DNA of 14,220 nucleotides from an uncultured Candidatus Udaeobacter sp. (GTDB taxonomy: Bacteria; Verrucomicrobiota; Verrucomicrobiia; Chthoniobacterales; UBA10450): contig CATPAV010000119.1 in NCBI GenBank assembly GCA_955652245.1, forward strand, positions 1-14,220, in the 5' to 3' direction. A program made the position numbers and the translations under genes. The notes under the pieces were generated by a model. That model was not told the DNA's origin. It saw nothing but the letters and a program-made list of their open reading frames with translations, and searched no databases. Shown here in pieces: positions 5,407 through 13,496 of the stretch. Position 1 is the first letter of the stretch; each line of letters starts with the position of its first letter.

Positions 5407-6942
5407 CTACTGGACGGCCGGATAACGATTGTGCCAATCGGTGGCTTGCTCGTATGCGTAAGCGAGGCGTAGAACCCCTGCTTCGCCTCCACACGGGCCG
5501 ATGATCTGCATACCGATCGACAATCCCGCACGCGTGAACCCGCACGGAATGGAGATCGCGGGCAGTCCCAGCGCGTTAATGGGCCGCGTGTTGTGAAGCA
5601 TGAGCAGTTCCTTGCTTCGAAGCGTGGCTGGATCGGACAATAGGCTGGCAATCGTGAACGGAGGTACAACAGCGGTGGGAGTGACCACGAGATCCACAGT
5701 GTCAAATACCCTAGAAACAGAACGCCGGATCTGGGCGAGCTGGCGACGGCTTTGTATATACGAGGGTGTTCCGGCGTCCGCTCCAGCCCGGATTCGATTG
5801 AGCGTATCCGGCTGGTATAACTCGGGCGTTCTGGAAATATATTCCTGGTGGTAAGCGTAGGCCTCCGCGGTGAAAACGGTCCCGTAAACCTCCATAACGG
5901 AAGGATGGTCGTTCGTGGCCAGTAGTGCGATGTCGTGCTGGCTCGCGGTGAGGTTCTTCAACACCGATAGAGCCGCGCCCATCGCCGCCTCGGTCTCGGG
6001 ATGAAGTCCCTCGTAGAAGTAGGCGTGGGGAATACCTAGCCGCAAAGAGGAGGTCCCGTCCGCGATGCTCCCGACGAAATCTGGAACGGGGAGATCGGCG
6101 CTGTTGGTGTCGACCGCGTCGTAGCCAGCGATCACCTGAAGCATAAGAGTAACATCCTTGACCGTACGAGCCATCGGACCCACGTGGTCCAGGGACCAAG
6201 CTAGAGGTATGACGCCCCGTGTGCTCACCCGTCCATAGGTCGGTTTGAGTCCAACGATGCCGCAGTAGCCTGCCGGCTGGCGGATGGAACCTCCCGTATC
6301 GGTGCCAAGCGCCCCAAAGCATAGTTCAGCTGCGACAGCCGCTGCCGGCCCGGCGGAGGAGCCGCCTGCGCAGTAATCGGATTCCCAGGGATTTCGAACC
6401 GGGCCGAAATAACTGATTACAGAACTGCCGCCGTAGGCGAATTCATGCAGATTGAGCTTGCCCAAGAGCACGGCCCCGGCAGCTTTGAGGCGACGGACAA
6501 CCTCTGCATCCTCTGTGGGAACGCGATCCTTGAATACACCACTCGCGGCGGTCGTGCGCACGGCGGCCGTGTCCAGCAAATCTTTCAGAGCAATGGGGAT
6601 TCCATGGAGCGGGCCTTTCCAATGGCCACGGTGAATCTCTTCTTCGGCCGCACGAGCCTCGGCCAACGCGGAGTCGGCCGTAACGGTGATGAAGGCGTTC
6701 AGCTTGGGGTTGAGCGGTTCAATCCGGCCGAGACACGCTCTGGTCAACTCCACCGGAGAGATCTTCTTGGCATGCACAAGTTGAGATGCTTCGGAGAGAG
6801 TAAGCCTTGAAAGACTTGCTTTGTGGGGCGCCGCTCCACCTTGAACTCCGGCTGAATTGGCAGCGACTGCGATTGGCGGAATCAGGGTTCCCGCCGCTCC
6901 GGCCATAGTTGTTTTCACAAATGATCTACGTGACAAAAGCAC
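5407..6942 (-). CDS. Amidase-signature family hydrolase with Tat signal
   Basis: A 511-residue amidase-signature enzyme that hydrolyses a C-N amide bond; the substrate is unknown. The twin-arginine signal is near perfect (SRRSFVK at 4-10, then a hydrophobic stretch AGAAGTLIPPIAVAA), implying export of the folded enzyme. The Ser-cisSer-Lys triad is present: Lys120 in PIALKDLLDT, Ser195/Ser196 in AGGSSAGPAA, and nucleophile Ser219 in GTDTGGSIRQPAG. The start used is GTG at 6940-6942; TTG two codons on, or ATG at residue 13, are alternatives, but the latter would cut off the Arg pair. No clear Shine-Dalgarno is seen. It is not GatA: the Tat signal, the extra length and the lack of gatB/gatC argue against that. 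The gene sits between two start-less reading frames and may be a later arrival at this locus. Base composition was not computed. Confidence 0.9.
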   Translation of the reverse strand: MLLSRRSFVKTTMAGAAGTLIPPIAVAANSAGVQGGAAPHKASLSRLTLSEASQLVHAKKISPVELTRACLGRIEPLNPKLNAFITVTADSALAEARAAEEEIHRGHWKGPLHGIPIALKDLLDTAAVRTTAASGVFKDRVPTEDAEVVRRLKAAGAVLLGKLNLHEFAYGGSSVISYFGPVRNPWESDYCAGGSSAGPAAAVAAELCFGALGTDTGGSIRQPAGYCGIVGLKPTYGRVSTRGVIPLAWSLDHVGPMARTVKDVTLMLQVIAGYDAVDTNSADLPVPDFVGSIADGTSSLRLGIPHAYFYEGLHPETEAAMGAALSVLKNLTASQHDIALLATNDHPSVMEVYGTVFTAEAYAYHQEYISRTPELYQPDTLNRIRAGADAGTPSYIQSRRQLAQIRRSVSRVFDTVDLVVTPTAVVPPFTIASLLSDPATLRSKELLMLHNTRPINALGLPAISIPCGFTRAGLSIGMQIIGPCGGEAGVLRLAYAYEQATDWHNRYPAVQ

Positions 6943-7116
6943 ATTGTCGGTGTTGCGAAACCATCTTTCGCTTTGAAGGCGGGAATCCTACGGACGAATA
7001 TCCACCCTTATTAGGCCGGCGGAGCCTTCGCGGGTCCCGACGTCCTGCCAGCCGTCGCTCGGGGTGAAATCCTGACGCAGGCGTCGCAAATCCAGAAAGT
7101 GAGAGGTCTGCTCGTT
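6943..7116. other. Intergenic segment, no supported gene
   Basis: These 174 bp separate the amidase start from the stop of the upstream gene. On the minus strand an open stretch of 42 codons follows that gene's TGA in the same frame and ends at a TAG (6988-6990). It has coding-like composition but no start. No strong promoter or SD was identified. Confidence 0.4.
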
Positions 7117-8169
7117 TCAAGCCGCGCATTCGATCTGCGCAAAGAACTTTGCCAGCTCCGAGCGCACCGCTTGAGAGGAAAGCCGTTCGAGCGCGCGCTC
7201 TTGCGAGTCGGTGACAATCGCGGAACGCGAATCAGCGTTTTTCAATAGTTCGAGTGCGATGGAAGCGATTTCGCTGATCCCCCGGCCTTCGCCACAAGTT
7301 TTTGGGAAAGCGATTCTTTCAATCGCGCCATCTCCGCCGACGCAAACGCTCCGGCATAGAAGTGCGTCCCCTGCGGCCTGGCCTGGCACGCGACTGCGAT
7401 CCAGTTGCAAAACTATTTTATGCCCGGCCACCATTCGCAGGTAATCCGGATAGGCTTTTTCTTCCTCAATCACGCGGAATTTTCCTTCTGGAAATTTTAA
7501 CTCCCAAAGCAATCGTCGCGCCCTGTATCCATCCAGATTGACGACACTGACCGGTTCGCCTGTCGCTTCACACAGCTGCCGCGCGACCAACAGCGCCAAG
7601 AAATGATTGCGCGAAGGCACATCCCATTCGCGTGTGCCGAGAAAAATTCCGGTGTGCTTGTCAGGCGGGACAGAAAAGTTCCATTGTCCGTCTTCGAGCG
7701 GATAAGGCGTTGGAATAAAGGCAACTGTGCTGGGATCGTGTTTCCAACGCGCTCTCTGATAGATTTCCGCGGCCTCCGGTGTGGTGGCGATGCATCCGTC
7801 GGCTTGTGCCAGAATCGTAATGAAGCGCGATAACTTCGCGCGATCGCATAACTGTTGCGCGATCTGGTGCAGGCCGGTCTCTTTTAGCGAGACAGCGACC
7901 TTGCGTCCGTGCTTTTTCAGTTCGCCTAACGCGCGCTCTGAATTTCGGAAATCGCCGCGCAAAAGGAGAAGAATGGGCGTTTCCTCCGTGATCGCGCGCC
8001 GCGTATCGTAATGAAAAGCTCCGCGCGTGCACGCCGCAAATCCGTGGAAATTGATGGGGGGATGTTCTCCCCCGCCTGGATCGATTGTGTCGTGAAAGTG
8101 CTGTTCCGGATCGCGACCGCCCGGGTTAAGAACGGTTAACCGGAAATCGTCCGCGCTTTGCGATCCCAT
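7117..8169 (-). CDS. GT-B-like glycosyltransferase-related protein, function unknown
   Basis: A 350-residue soluble protein with no signal peptide or membrane segment. The family is not firmly recognised. The layout suggests a GT-B fold: an N-terminal half with a Rossmann-like core (TPILLLLRGDF at 64-74; SLKETG at 94-99; DGCIATTPEAAEIY at 124-137), then FIPTPYPLED, then a second half opening with GIFLGTREWDVPSRNHFLAL (174-193) and containing VVNLDGYRARRLLWELKFP and VLQLDRSRVPGQAAGDALLCRSVCVGG (253-279), where a sugar-nucleotide site would lie. No clear EX7E motif is seen, so activity is inferred only. The ATG is 3 nt after the PBP stop (TAAGCAATG), a spacing that implies translational coupling. 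A role in envelope glycan assembly is therefore plausible. Confidence 0.65.
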   Translation of the reverse strand: MGSQSADDFRLTVLNPGGRDPEQHFHDTIDPGGGEHPPINFHGFAACTRGAFHYDTRRAITEETPILLLLRGDFRNSERALGELKKHGRKVAVSLKETGLHQIAQQLCDRAKLSRFITILAQADGCIATTPEAAEIYQRARWKHDPSTVAFIPTPYPLEDGQWNFSVPPDKHTGIFLGTREWDVPSRNHFLALLVARQLCEATGEPVSVVNLDGYRARRLLWELKFPEGKFRVIEEEKAYPDYLRMVAGHKIVLQLDRSRVPGQAAGDALLCRSVCVGGDGAIERIAFPKTCGEGRGISEIASIALELLKNADSRSAIVTDSQERALERLSSQAVRSELAKFFAQIECAA

Positions 8170-8172
8170 TGC

Positions 8173-10797
8173 TTATTCGTTGAGACCGCTCGGAGGCGGC
8201 GTCGCCGACTTTAAGAGCGTCTCTTCGTCGTTCTCTTGATCGAGCGGTTTCACCGGTTTTGCGCGCCGAATCTCGACTGGTTCTTTTTTCTCCTGCGGTT
8301 CGACCGGTATCGCTTTCCTGATCGGCACCGCGGCCTCCGGTGTTTGCTTGTTTGAATCGCGTTCCGGCTCGTGGACTTTTTCGGGCTTCGCCGGTGTCGC
8401 TGAATTCTCAGCAGCGGCATTTTCAATCTTTGCAGTTTCGGTCGTTTCCTTTACCGCCTCCGGCTCCGGCTCTGGTCTCAAAGTTGGTTTGAGCGAACTG
8501 TAAGGATCTTTGTCGGCCAGCAGTGTTGGGCTTTTTATGATGACCGAAGTAACTTCGCTAAGATCGACAGCGAGCTCAGCGCGCGGCAAATCGCTCGAAG
8601 GAAGATCGCGAACAAGCCGCGCACGCGGTTCGCCGTGGACGTTGCATGATTCGGTCGGCATCTGTGCCGAAGTGGCGATTTCCATGTATGTCGTGCGTCG
8701 CTGCATGGTGTCACCGCTCGTGCTTTTCATGGCATCGTAACATTTATCGGTGGCGAGCAAGCCCGATCTCGAGCAAATCTCGACCTCCTTCAAATCTGAC
8801 GGGCGCGTAATTTCGCGCGGCGGATAACGCTCAACCGCCGCGTTCATGATGTCGACCCAGACCGGCAACGCCAGTTCACGCCCAAACGCTCCGCGATAAA
8901 TCTTTTGCGGCTTGTCGAAGCCCATCCAAACTGCGCATGTAAAATTTGAATCGTAGCCGGCAAAAAGTGCGTCGGTGAAATCGTAGGCGGTACCAGTTTT
9001 CCCCGCTGCCGGCATTTTTTTCAGCCCGAATTGTGTGCGTGCAGCTTTTCCCGTTCCTGACTCGAGCGCATCGACCAGACAGGAATGCACCTCATAAGCT
9101 GTTTCGGATTTGATGACGGTTTGCCGGGTGCGCGCGCTCTTCGCATCCCATACCACGCTTCCATCTTTCTCTTCGATGCGTTCCAAAATGTGCGGCGTGG
9201 CCGGACGCCAGCCGCCGTTTGGAAATATCGTGTAAGCGAGTGCGAGTTCGGCAATCGTGATTTCGCTGCTGCCGAGAAATGTGGCCGGATACGGACGCAG
9301 GGAGGAACGAACGCCGGCCGCCGAACAAAGCTGCAAAACTGAATCGACACCCGCGTTCATGCCAATTCGGATAGTTGCGCCATTCTTTGATTTAGACAGA
9401 GCCTGCCGCGCTGGCATTGCACCTTCGTAGCGGTTCTCCCCGCTTTCCGGCCCCCATTCACCGAGAATGCCGGTTGTGCCGCCAATCATGACCGCGCGAT
9501 TATCGAGCGGCGAATCTTCTACCAGCGATCCCGGGAACATTCCTTTTTCAAATGCAGCCGCATAAACAAACGGCAGCATCGCGGTTCCGGCTGGCCGCTT
9601 CGCTTGCAACGCGCGATCATATTGGTTGTGCTCGAAATCGCGGCCTCCGACGAGCACCAGGATGTCGCCGGTTTGATTATCAAGTCCAATCACCGCGCCT
9701 TGGAGATACTCGGGGGCGGGCTGATCGGACATCGTGCCATTGGCTTTGGCTTTGCGAAAATTTGCCGCGTACTCCGCATAAGTCTGGTGCTTGTAATCGG
9801 GATGTTGTTCGGCCCGTTCAAGATTCGAGCGAAGAGAATGCTCAGCGACCGTCTGAAGATCGACATCGATGGTGGTGTGAATGCGAAAACCCTCGTTCAT
9901 CGCGCGGTCCCAGCCAACCGCGGCGATCACTTGTTGGCGGATATAATCGACTGCGTAAGTTTGCCCCTGAGCGTTCTGCCTGCTGCCAATGATAACCTCT
10001 TCCCCTCGCGCACTGGCGCATCGTTCACGGCTGATGAAATCAAGATCGCGCATGCGATCGAGCGCGTAATTGCGCGCCTCCAGCGACGCAGCCCGATCTG
10101 TCCAAGGCGATAATCTGTTTGGGCTCTTAATCAGGCCGGCCAGAGTGGCGCATTCCGCCAGCGACATTCCACGCGCCGATTTGCAAAAATACCCTCGCGC
10201 CGCCGCCTCCGCTCCATAGAGCCCTCCGCCGAAATAAATCCGGTTCAGATAAAGCTCCATGATTTTTTGTTTGCCGAAATGCTCCTCGATCCGGCGTGCC
10301 AGAAAAATTTCCAGAACCTTGCGACGAAATGTTTTTTGCTTGAGCGCAAAACTGTTGCGCGCCAGTTGCTGCGTAATCGTGCTTCCGCCCTGCCGCACGT
10401 GACCAGCAGTCAAATTTTTCAACGCTGCCCGGATGATTCCGAAGAAATCGTAGCCGCTATGCTGATAAAATTTTGCATCCTCAACCGCCACGACTGCGTT
10501 GACGAGGTCGCGGGGCAGTTGATCGTACGGCACTGTTTCGCGGTTCTCCACGTAGATTTGGCCGAAGATCTTGCCGTTGCGATCGAGAATCACACTCGCC
10601 GATTCCATTTGTTCAAGCTTGCTCAGATCGAACGTCGCTGCCTGGCTGTTGAGATCAGAAGCGAGAATGGCAATGTAAACCGCAATGGCAGCAGCGAGCA
10701 CGACAACGATGCCAAGCGGAATATAGAATTGCGGCCTGGAATACCAGGGAGGCCGAAAGCGATAGCCCGGCGGCGGTTTGAGGTACGTAACTGGCAT
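8173..10797 (-). CDS. Class A penicillin-binding protein with altered transpeptidase SxxK motif
   Basis: An 874-residue PBP1A-type protein. There is a short cytoplasmic N-terminus and one membrane anchor (about 26-48). The GT51 peptidoglycan glycosyltransferase domain (about 70-240) has Glu106 in VEDAKFYQHSG, GGSTITQQLARN at 137-148, Glu163 in RKVLEIFLARRIEEHFGK and ELYLNRIYFGGGLYGAEAAA at 181-200, all as in active enzymes. The transpeptidase domain spans about 370-660. Its SxN motif is intact (Ser470-Lys-Asn472) and so is KTGT (Lys600-603), but the nucleophile motif reads T405-A-M-L408 instead of S-x-x-K. Acylation by the usual mechanism should fail. The tail from about 745 is rich in Pro, Glu, Lys and Ala, probably disordered. 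The ATG start has no obvious SD. The gene is divergent from the methyltransferase gene and coupled to the downstream GT-like gene. Confidence 0.93.
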   Translation of the reverse strand: MPVTYLKPPPGYRFRPPWYSRPQFYIPLGIVVVLAAAIAVYIAILASDLNSQAATFDLSKLEQMESASVILDRNGKIFGQIYVENRETVPYDQLPRDLVNAVVAVEDAKFYQHSGYDFFGIIRAALKNLTAGHVRQGGSTITQQLARNSFALKQKTFRRKVLEIFLARRIEEHFGKQKIMELYLNRIYFGGGLYGAEAAARGYFCKSARGMSLAECATLAGLIKSPNRLSPWTDRAASLEARNYALDRMRDLDFISRERCASARGEEVIIGSRQNAQGQTYAVDYIRQQVIAAVGWDRAMNEGFRIHTTIDVDLQTVAEHSLRSNLERAEQHPDYKHQTYAEYAANFRKAKANGTMSDQPAPEYLQGAVIGLDNQTGDILVLVGGRDFEHNQYDRALQAKRPAGTAMLPFVYAAAFEKGMFPGSLVEDSPLDNRAVMIGGTTGILGEWGPESGENRYEGAMPARQALSKSKNGATIRIGMNAGVDSVLQLCSAAGVRSSLRPYPATFLGSSEITIAELALAYTIFPNGGWRPATPHILERIEEKDGSVVWDAKSARTRQTVIKSETAYEVHSCLVDALESGTGKAARTQFGLKKMPAAGKTGTAYDFTDALFAGYDSNFTCAVWMGFDKPQKIYRGAFGRELALPVWVDIMNAAVERYPPREITRPSDLKEVEICSRSGLLATDKCYDAMKSTSGDTMQRRTTYMEIATSAQMPTESCNVHGEPRARLVRDLPSSDLPRAELAVDLSEVTSVIIKSPTLLADKDPYSSLKPTLRPEPEPEAVKETTETAKIENAAAENSATPAKPEKVHEPERDSNKQTPEAAVPIRKAIPVEPQEKKEPVEIRRAKPVKPLDQENDEETLLKSATPPPSGLNE

Positions 10798-10884
10798 TCT
10801 AAATCGGCGGGATGAAAATGTGGTCCGAGTCGAGCAACTTAGGGTCAGTCATTTACCGATTCAACGACTTAACGATATAACGAG
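10798..10884. promoter_or_regulatory. Divergent intergenic region
   Basis: These 87 bp separate the divergent starts of the PBP and the methyltransferase, so both promoters should lie here or overlap the gene ends. No convincing -35/-10 pair was found. The right part is occupied by an octamer repeat. Confidence 0.4.
10857..10880. repeat. Octamer tandem repeat, three units
   Basis: Three 8-base units in exact register, CGATTCAA, CGACTTAA and CGATATAA, are followed by CGAGG, which begins a fourth unit and runs into the GTG start of the next gene. The only SD-like bases (GAGG) are therefore part of the repeat edge. Confidence 0.7.
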
Positions 10885-12069
10885 GTGAGCACCGGCAATC
10901 ACGCTTTGATCGAACGTATTCGGGCCGAAATCAAAGCAGGCGGCCCGGTTCCCTTCGCCTGGTTTATGCAACAGGCGCTTTATCATCCCGAGGACGGCTA
11001 TTATTCCTCTGGCCGCTCCGCGATTGGGCGCCGCGGAGATTATTTCACAAATGTGAGCGTCGGCCCGCTCTTCGGTCAGTTGCTGGCCGCTCAATTCGCG
11101 GAAATCTGGGAACGGCTTGGCAAGATCGATAAATTCGTCCTCGTCGAGCAAGGCGCGCACCATGGCAAGTTTGCGCGCGACGTGCTTGAATCCGCCCGCA
11201 AACGTTGGCCAGATTTTTCCGCGGCTGTGCGCTATCGAATCATCGAACCGTTTCCGGTCTTGCAAGCTCGACAATTTCAAACGCTGACGGGATTTGAAGA
11301 CAAAGTCGAATGGCGAGACTCAATCGATGCGCTTGAGCCATTTATCGGAGTTCATTTTTCCAACGAGCTTCTCGACGCCATGCCAGTGCACCTGATCGTC
11401 TCGCAGTGTGGGAGGGGAGTTGGCGCCCCCACGGAATGCACATGGCTGGAAAAATTTGTCACGCTGAACAGCGACATGTTCATATTCGTCGATCAACCGA
11501 TTGCGGATCAAACGCTGCGCGATCATTTGCAGAAATCGCCCGTGTGGCCCGCGGATTACCAAACCGAAGTAAACCTCGCGGCACTCGATTGGATCGACAA
11601 CCTATCGCGCAAACTCGATCGCGGTTACGTGCTCACGATTGATTACGGCCATCCCCGTGACGAATTTTTTACACCGCATCGATTCAAGGGGACCCTGCAA
11701 GTCCGCGCGCAGCATCGTCTGCTGCAGTCACCATTCGATGAGATCGGGCACGCCGATATCACCGCGCATATCGAATGGACAAGTATTGCTGAGCGTGCGG
11801 AAGCGTGCGGTTTCGAAGTTAAAGGCTTCACCGATCAACATCATTTCATCACCGGTATACTTTCCGAACTGGCCCACGACATCCCGCGAGAGGATGCCGA
11901 TCCAAAGACGAAGCGCGCGCTGCAAACGCTGCTGCATCCTGAAATGCTTGGGAGAAACTTCCAAATTCTGGCGCTCGGAAAGAATATCGATGCTGTTGCA
12001 TCGCTCGCGGGCCTTAAGTTTGCCCGAGAACCACACTCTGTTTTAGGACTTGATCGGGTTGCGTCCTAG
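10885..12069 (+). CDS. SAM-dependent methyltransferase, MidA/NDUFAF7 family (COG1565)
   Basis: A 394-residue member of the DUF185 family. The mitochondrial homologue NDUFAF7 methylates an arginine of a complex I subunit; bacterial substrates are not established. Family blocks are present: PVPFAWFMQQALYHPEDGYYSSG near residues 21-43, GDYFTNVSVGPLFGQLLAAQ near 50-69, the SAM-binding strand VLVEQGAHHGKFARDVL (usual form E-x-G-x-G-R-G-T), RYRIIEPFP, and HFSNELLDAMPVHLI. The GTG start at 10885 is preferred because the conserved N-terminal helix (LIERIRAEIKAGG) begins seven residues later; TTG at 10906 is the alternative. The SD-like GAGG directly abuts the start and is poorly spaced. Its TAG overlaps the convergent oxidoreductase stop by 4 nt (CTAG), so the two transcripts must overlap. 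Confidence 0.88.
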   Translation: MSTGNHALIERIRAEIKAGGPVPFAWFMQQALYHPEDGYYSSGRSAIGRRGDYFTNVSVGPLFGQLLAAQFAEIWERLGKIDKFVLVEQGAHHGKFARDVLESARKRWPDFSAAVRYRIIEPFPVLQARQFQTLTGFEDKVEWRDSIDALEPFIGVHFSNELLDAMPVHLIVSQCGRGVGAPTECTWLEKFVTLNSDMFIFVDQPIADQTLRDHLQKSPVWPADYQTEVNLAALDWIDNLSRKLDRGYVLTIDYGHPRDEFFTPHRFKGTLQVRAQHRLLQSPFDEIGHADITAHIEWTSIAERAEACGFEVKGFTDQHHFITGILSELAHDIPREDADPKTKRALQTLLHPEMLGRNFQILALGKNIDAVASLAGLKFAREPHSVLGLDRVAS

Positions 12070-13496
12070 CGGCCGAATACATCCCTCAGGGCTGCCCGTG
12101 CCGCGTGGTAACCGCACATGCCATGGACACCGCCTCCCGGTGGAGTTGAAGCGGAGCACAAATAAAATCCGCGCAATGGTGTGCGATAGGGGGTGGGACT
12201 CAGGATTGGGCGTGCAATCAATTGCGCCAGATTCGCCGCGCCGCCATTGATGTCGCCGCCAGCCAAATTCGGATTCGATTTTTCAAGATCGACGGCGCTC
12301 ACCGTGTGACGCGCGAGAATGCAATCGCGAAAACCGGGAGCGAAGCGTTCGATTTGTGATTCGACGCGCTCGGCCATGTCGATCTTGCAACCGAATGGAA
12401 CGTGGCAGTAGGCCCAAAGTGTGTGCTGATCCCGCGGTGCACGTGTTTCGTCAAACACACTTTGCTGTGCCACGAGTGTAAACGGGTGCTCGGGGATTTT
12501 TCCGTGGGAGACGTCGCGTTCCGCCGTCGCGATTTCACCGATTGTCCCGCCAAGATGAATTGTGCCCGCGCGTTTGCACGCTTCAGCTTTCCATGGAATC
12601 GGGCTGCTTAGCGCGCAGTCGATTTTGAAAATGCCGGGGGCGTGCCGGAATTTTTTAAGGCGATGGCGATAAACTTTGGGCAACCGTTCACCAGCAATGT
12701 GGACAAATTGCCAGGCCGATATGTCAAGCAAGACGGCGCGCGACTTTGGCAAATCATCCAAACTTTTCACGCGATGGTTGGTGTCGATCTTGCCCCCAAG
12801 TTCGCGCAGATAATTCGCCAGCGCATTCGTGATTGTCTGGGAGCCGCCGCGTGGAATCGGCCACCCGACCGCGTGTCCGGCAATTCCGAGCACAAATCCA
12901 AACGCGGATGAAACAACTGATTCGAGCGGCAGGAAGGAGTGCGCCGCGATTCCCCCGAAAAGCGCGCGGGCCGGTTCATGTTTGAACGCAGTTTTAGCCA
13001 GCAAAGTTGCGGGAAAAAGCGCCGGGATTCCGAAACGTGCCAGCGCCAGCGGATGTCTCGGAAAATGCAGCATCGGTTGCAGGAACTCGGTGGCGAGTTT
13101 TTCCCAATCGCGCACGAGCGGTCGCATCAATCGGCGATAATTCCTTGCATCAGCACCTAATCTTTCCGCTGTTTCATCGACCTCGCGGTAAAGACAGGCT
13201 GCGGTGCCATCGTCGAGCGGATGAGCGAGCGGAATCTCCGGCTGGATCCAGGTGAGACCGAATCGCTCGAGCGGAAGCGTTTTGAAAAATGGTGAGCCAG
13301 CGGCCAGTGGATGAACGGCCGAACAAACGTCATGCACAAATCCTGGCAGGGTCAGTTCGGCCGAGCGGGCGCCGCCGCCGATGGTTGGATTGGCTTCCAA
13401 TACGATCACAGAACATCCAACCCGGGCGAGTGTGATCGCTGCGGCGAGACCGTTCGGTCCGGATCCAACAACGACTGCGTCGCAATCAAACGGCAT
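12066..13496 (-). CDS. FAD-dependent oxidoreductase, phytoene-desaturase-like (COG1233, PYROXD2-like)
   Basis: A 476-residue flavoprotein. The N-terminal dinucleotide-binding motif is complete: VVVGSGPNGLAAAITLAR (GxGxxG at about 11-16), with the ribose-binding Glu34 in VIVLEANPTIGGGARS. The C-terminal FAD motif is also present, LCSASTPPGGGVHGMCGYHAA. The family includes CrtI-type desaturases. The spacing, the HDVCSAVHPLAAGSPFF block and the C-terminal GGGVHGM resemble the PYROXD2-like branch, whose substrates are largely unknown. No carotenoid genes (crtB, crtE, crtY) are nearby, so a carotenoid role is not supported. The ATG at 13494-13496 places the Rossmann strand right at the N-terminus as expected. 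The gene is convergent with the methyltransferase; the 3' ends overlap. Confidence 0.88.
   Translation of the reverse strand: MPFDCDAVVVGSGPNGLAAAITLARVGCSVIVLEANPTIGGGARSAELTLPGFVHDVCSAVHPLAAGSPFFKTLPLERFGLTWIQPEIPLAHPLDDGTAACLYREVDETAERLGADARNYRRLMRPLVRDWEKLATEFLQPMLHFPRHPLALARFGIPALFPATLLAKTAFKHEPARALFGGIAAHSFLPLESVVSSAFGFVLGIAGHAVGWPIPRGGSQTITNALANYLRELGGKIDTNHRVKSLDDLPKSRAVLLDISAWQFVHIAGERLPKVYRHRLKKFRHAPGIFKIDCALSSPIPWKAEACKRAGTIHLGGTIGEIATAERDVSHGKIPEHPFTLVAQQSVFDETRAPRDQHTLWAYCHVPFGCKIDMAERVESQIERFAPGFRDCILARHTVSAVDLEKSNPNLAGGDINGGAANLAQLIARPILSPTPYRTPLRGFYLCSASTPPGGGVHGMCGYHAARAALRDVFGR

Noticed and set aside
5711..6322. A 203-codon minus-strand open frame inside the amidase
   Set aside because: It is Arg/Gly-rich out-of-frame translation of a gene with a full set of catalytic motifs; no domain or start signal supports it.
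5407..6942. Amidase as GatA of the Glu-tRNA(Gln) amidotransferase
   Set aside because: It carries a Tat signal, is longer at the N-terminus and has no gatB or gatC nearby.
7000..7110. A separate small gene after the GT-B-like protein
   Set aside because: The frame has coding-like composition but no start codon and follows directly after a TGA in frame; it is kept only as a possible remnant.
12066..13496. Oxidoreductase as a carotenoid CrtI desaturase
   Set aside because: Sequence blocks fit the PYROXD2-like branch better, and no other carotenoid genes are present.
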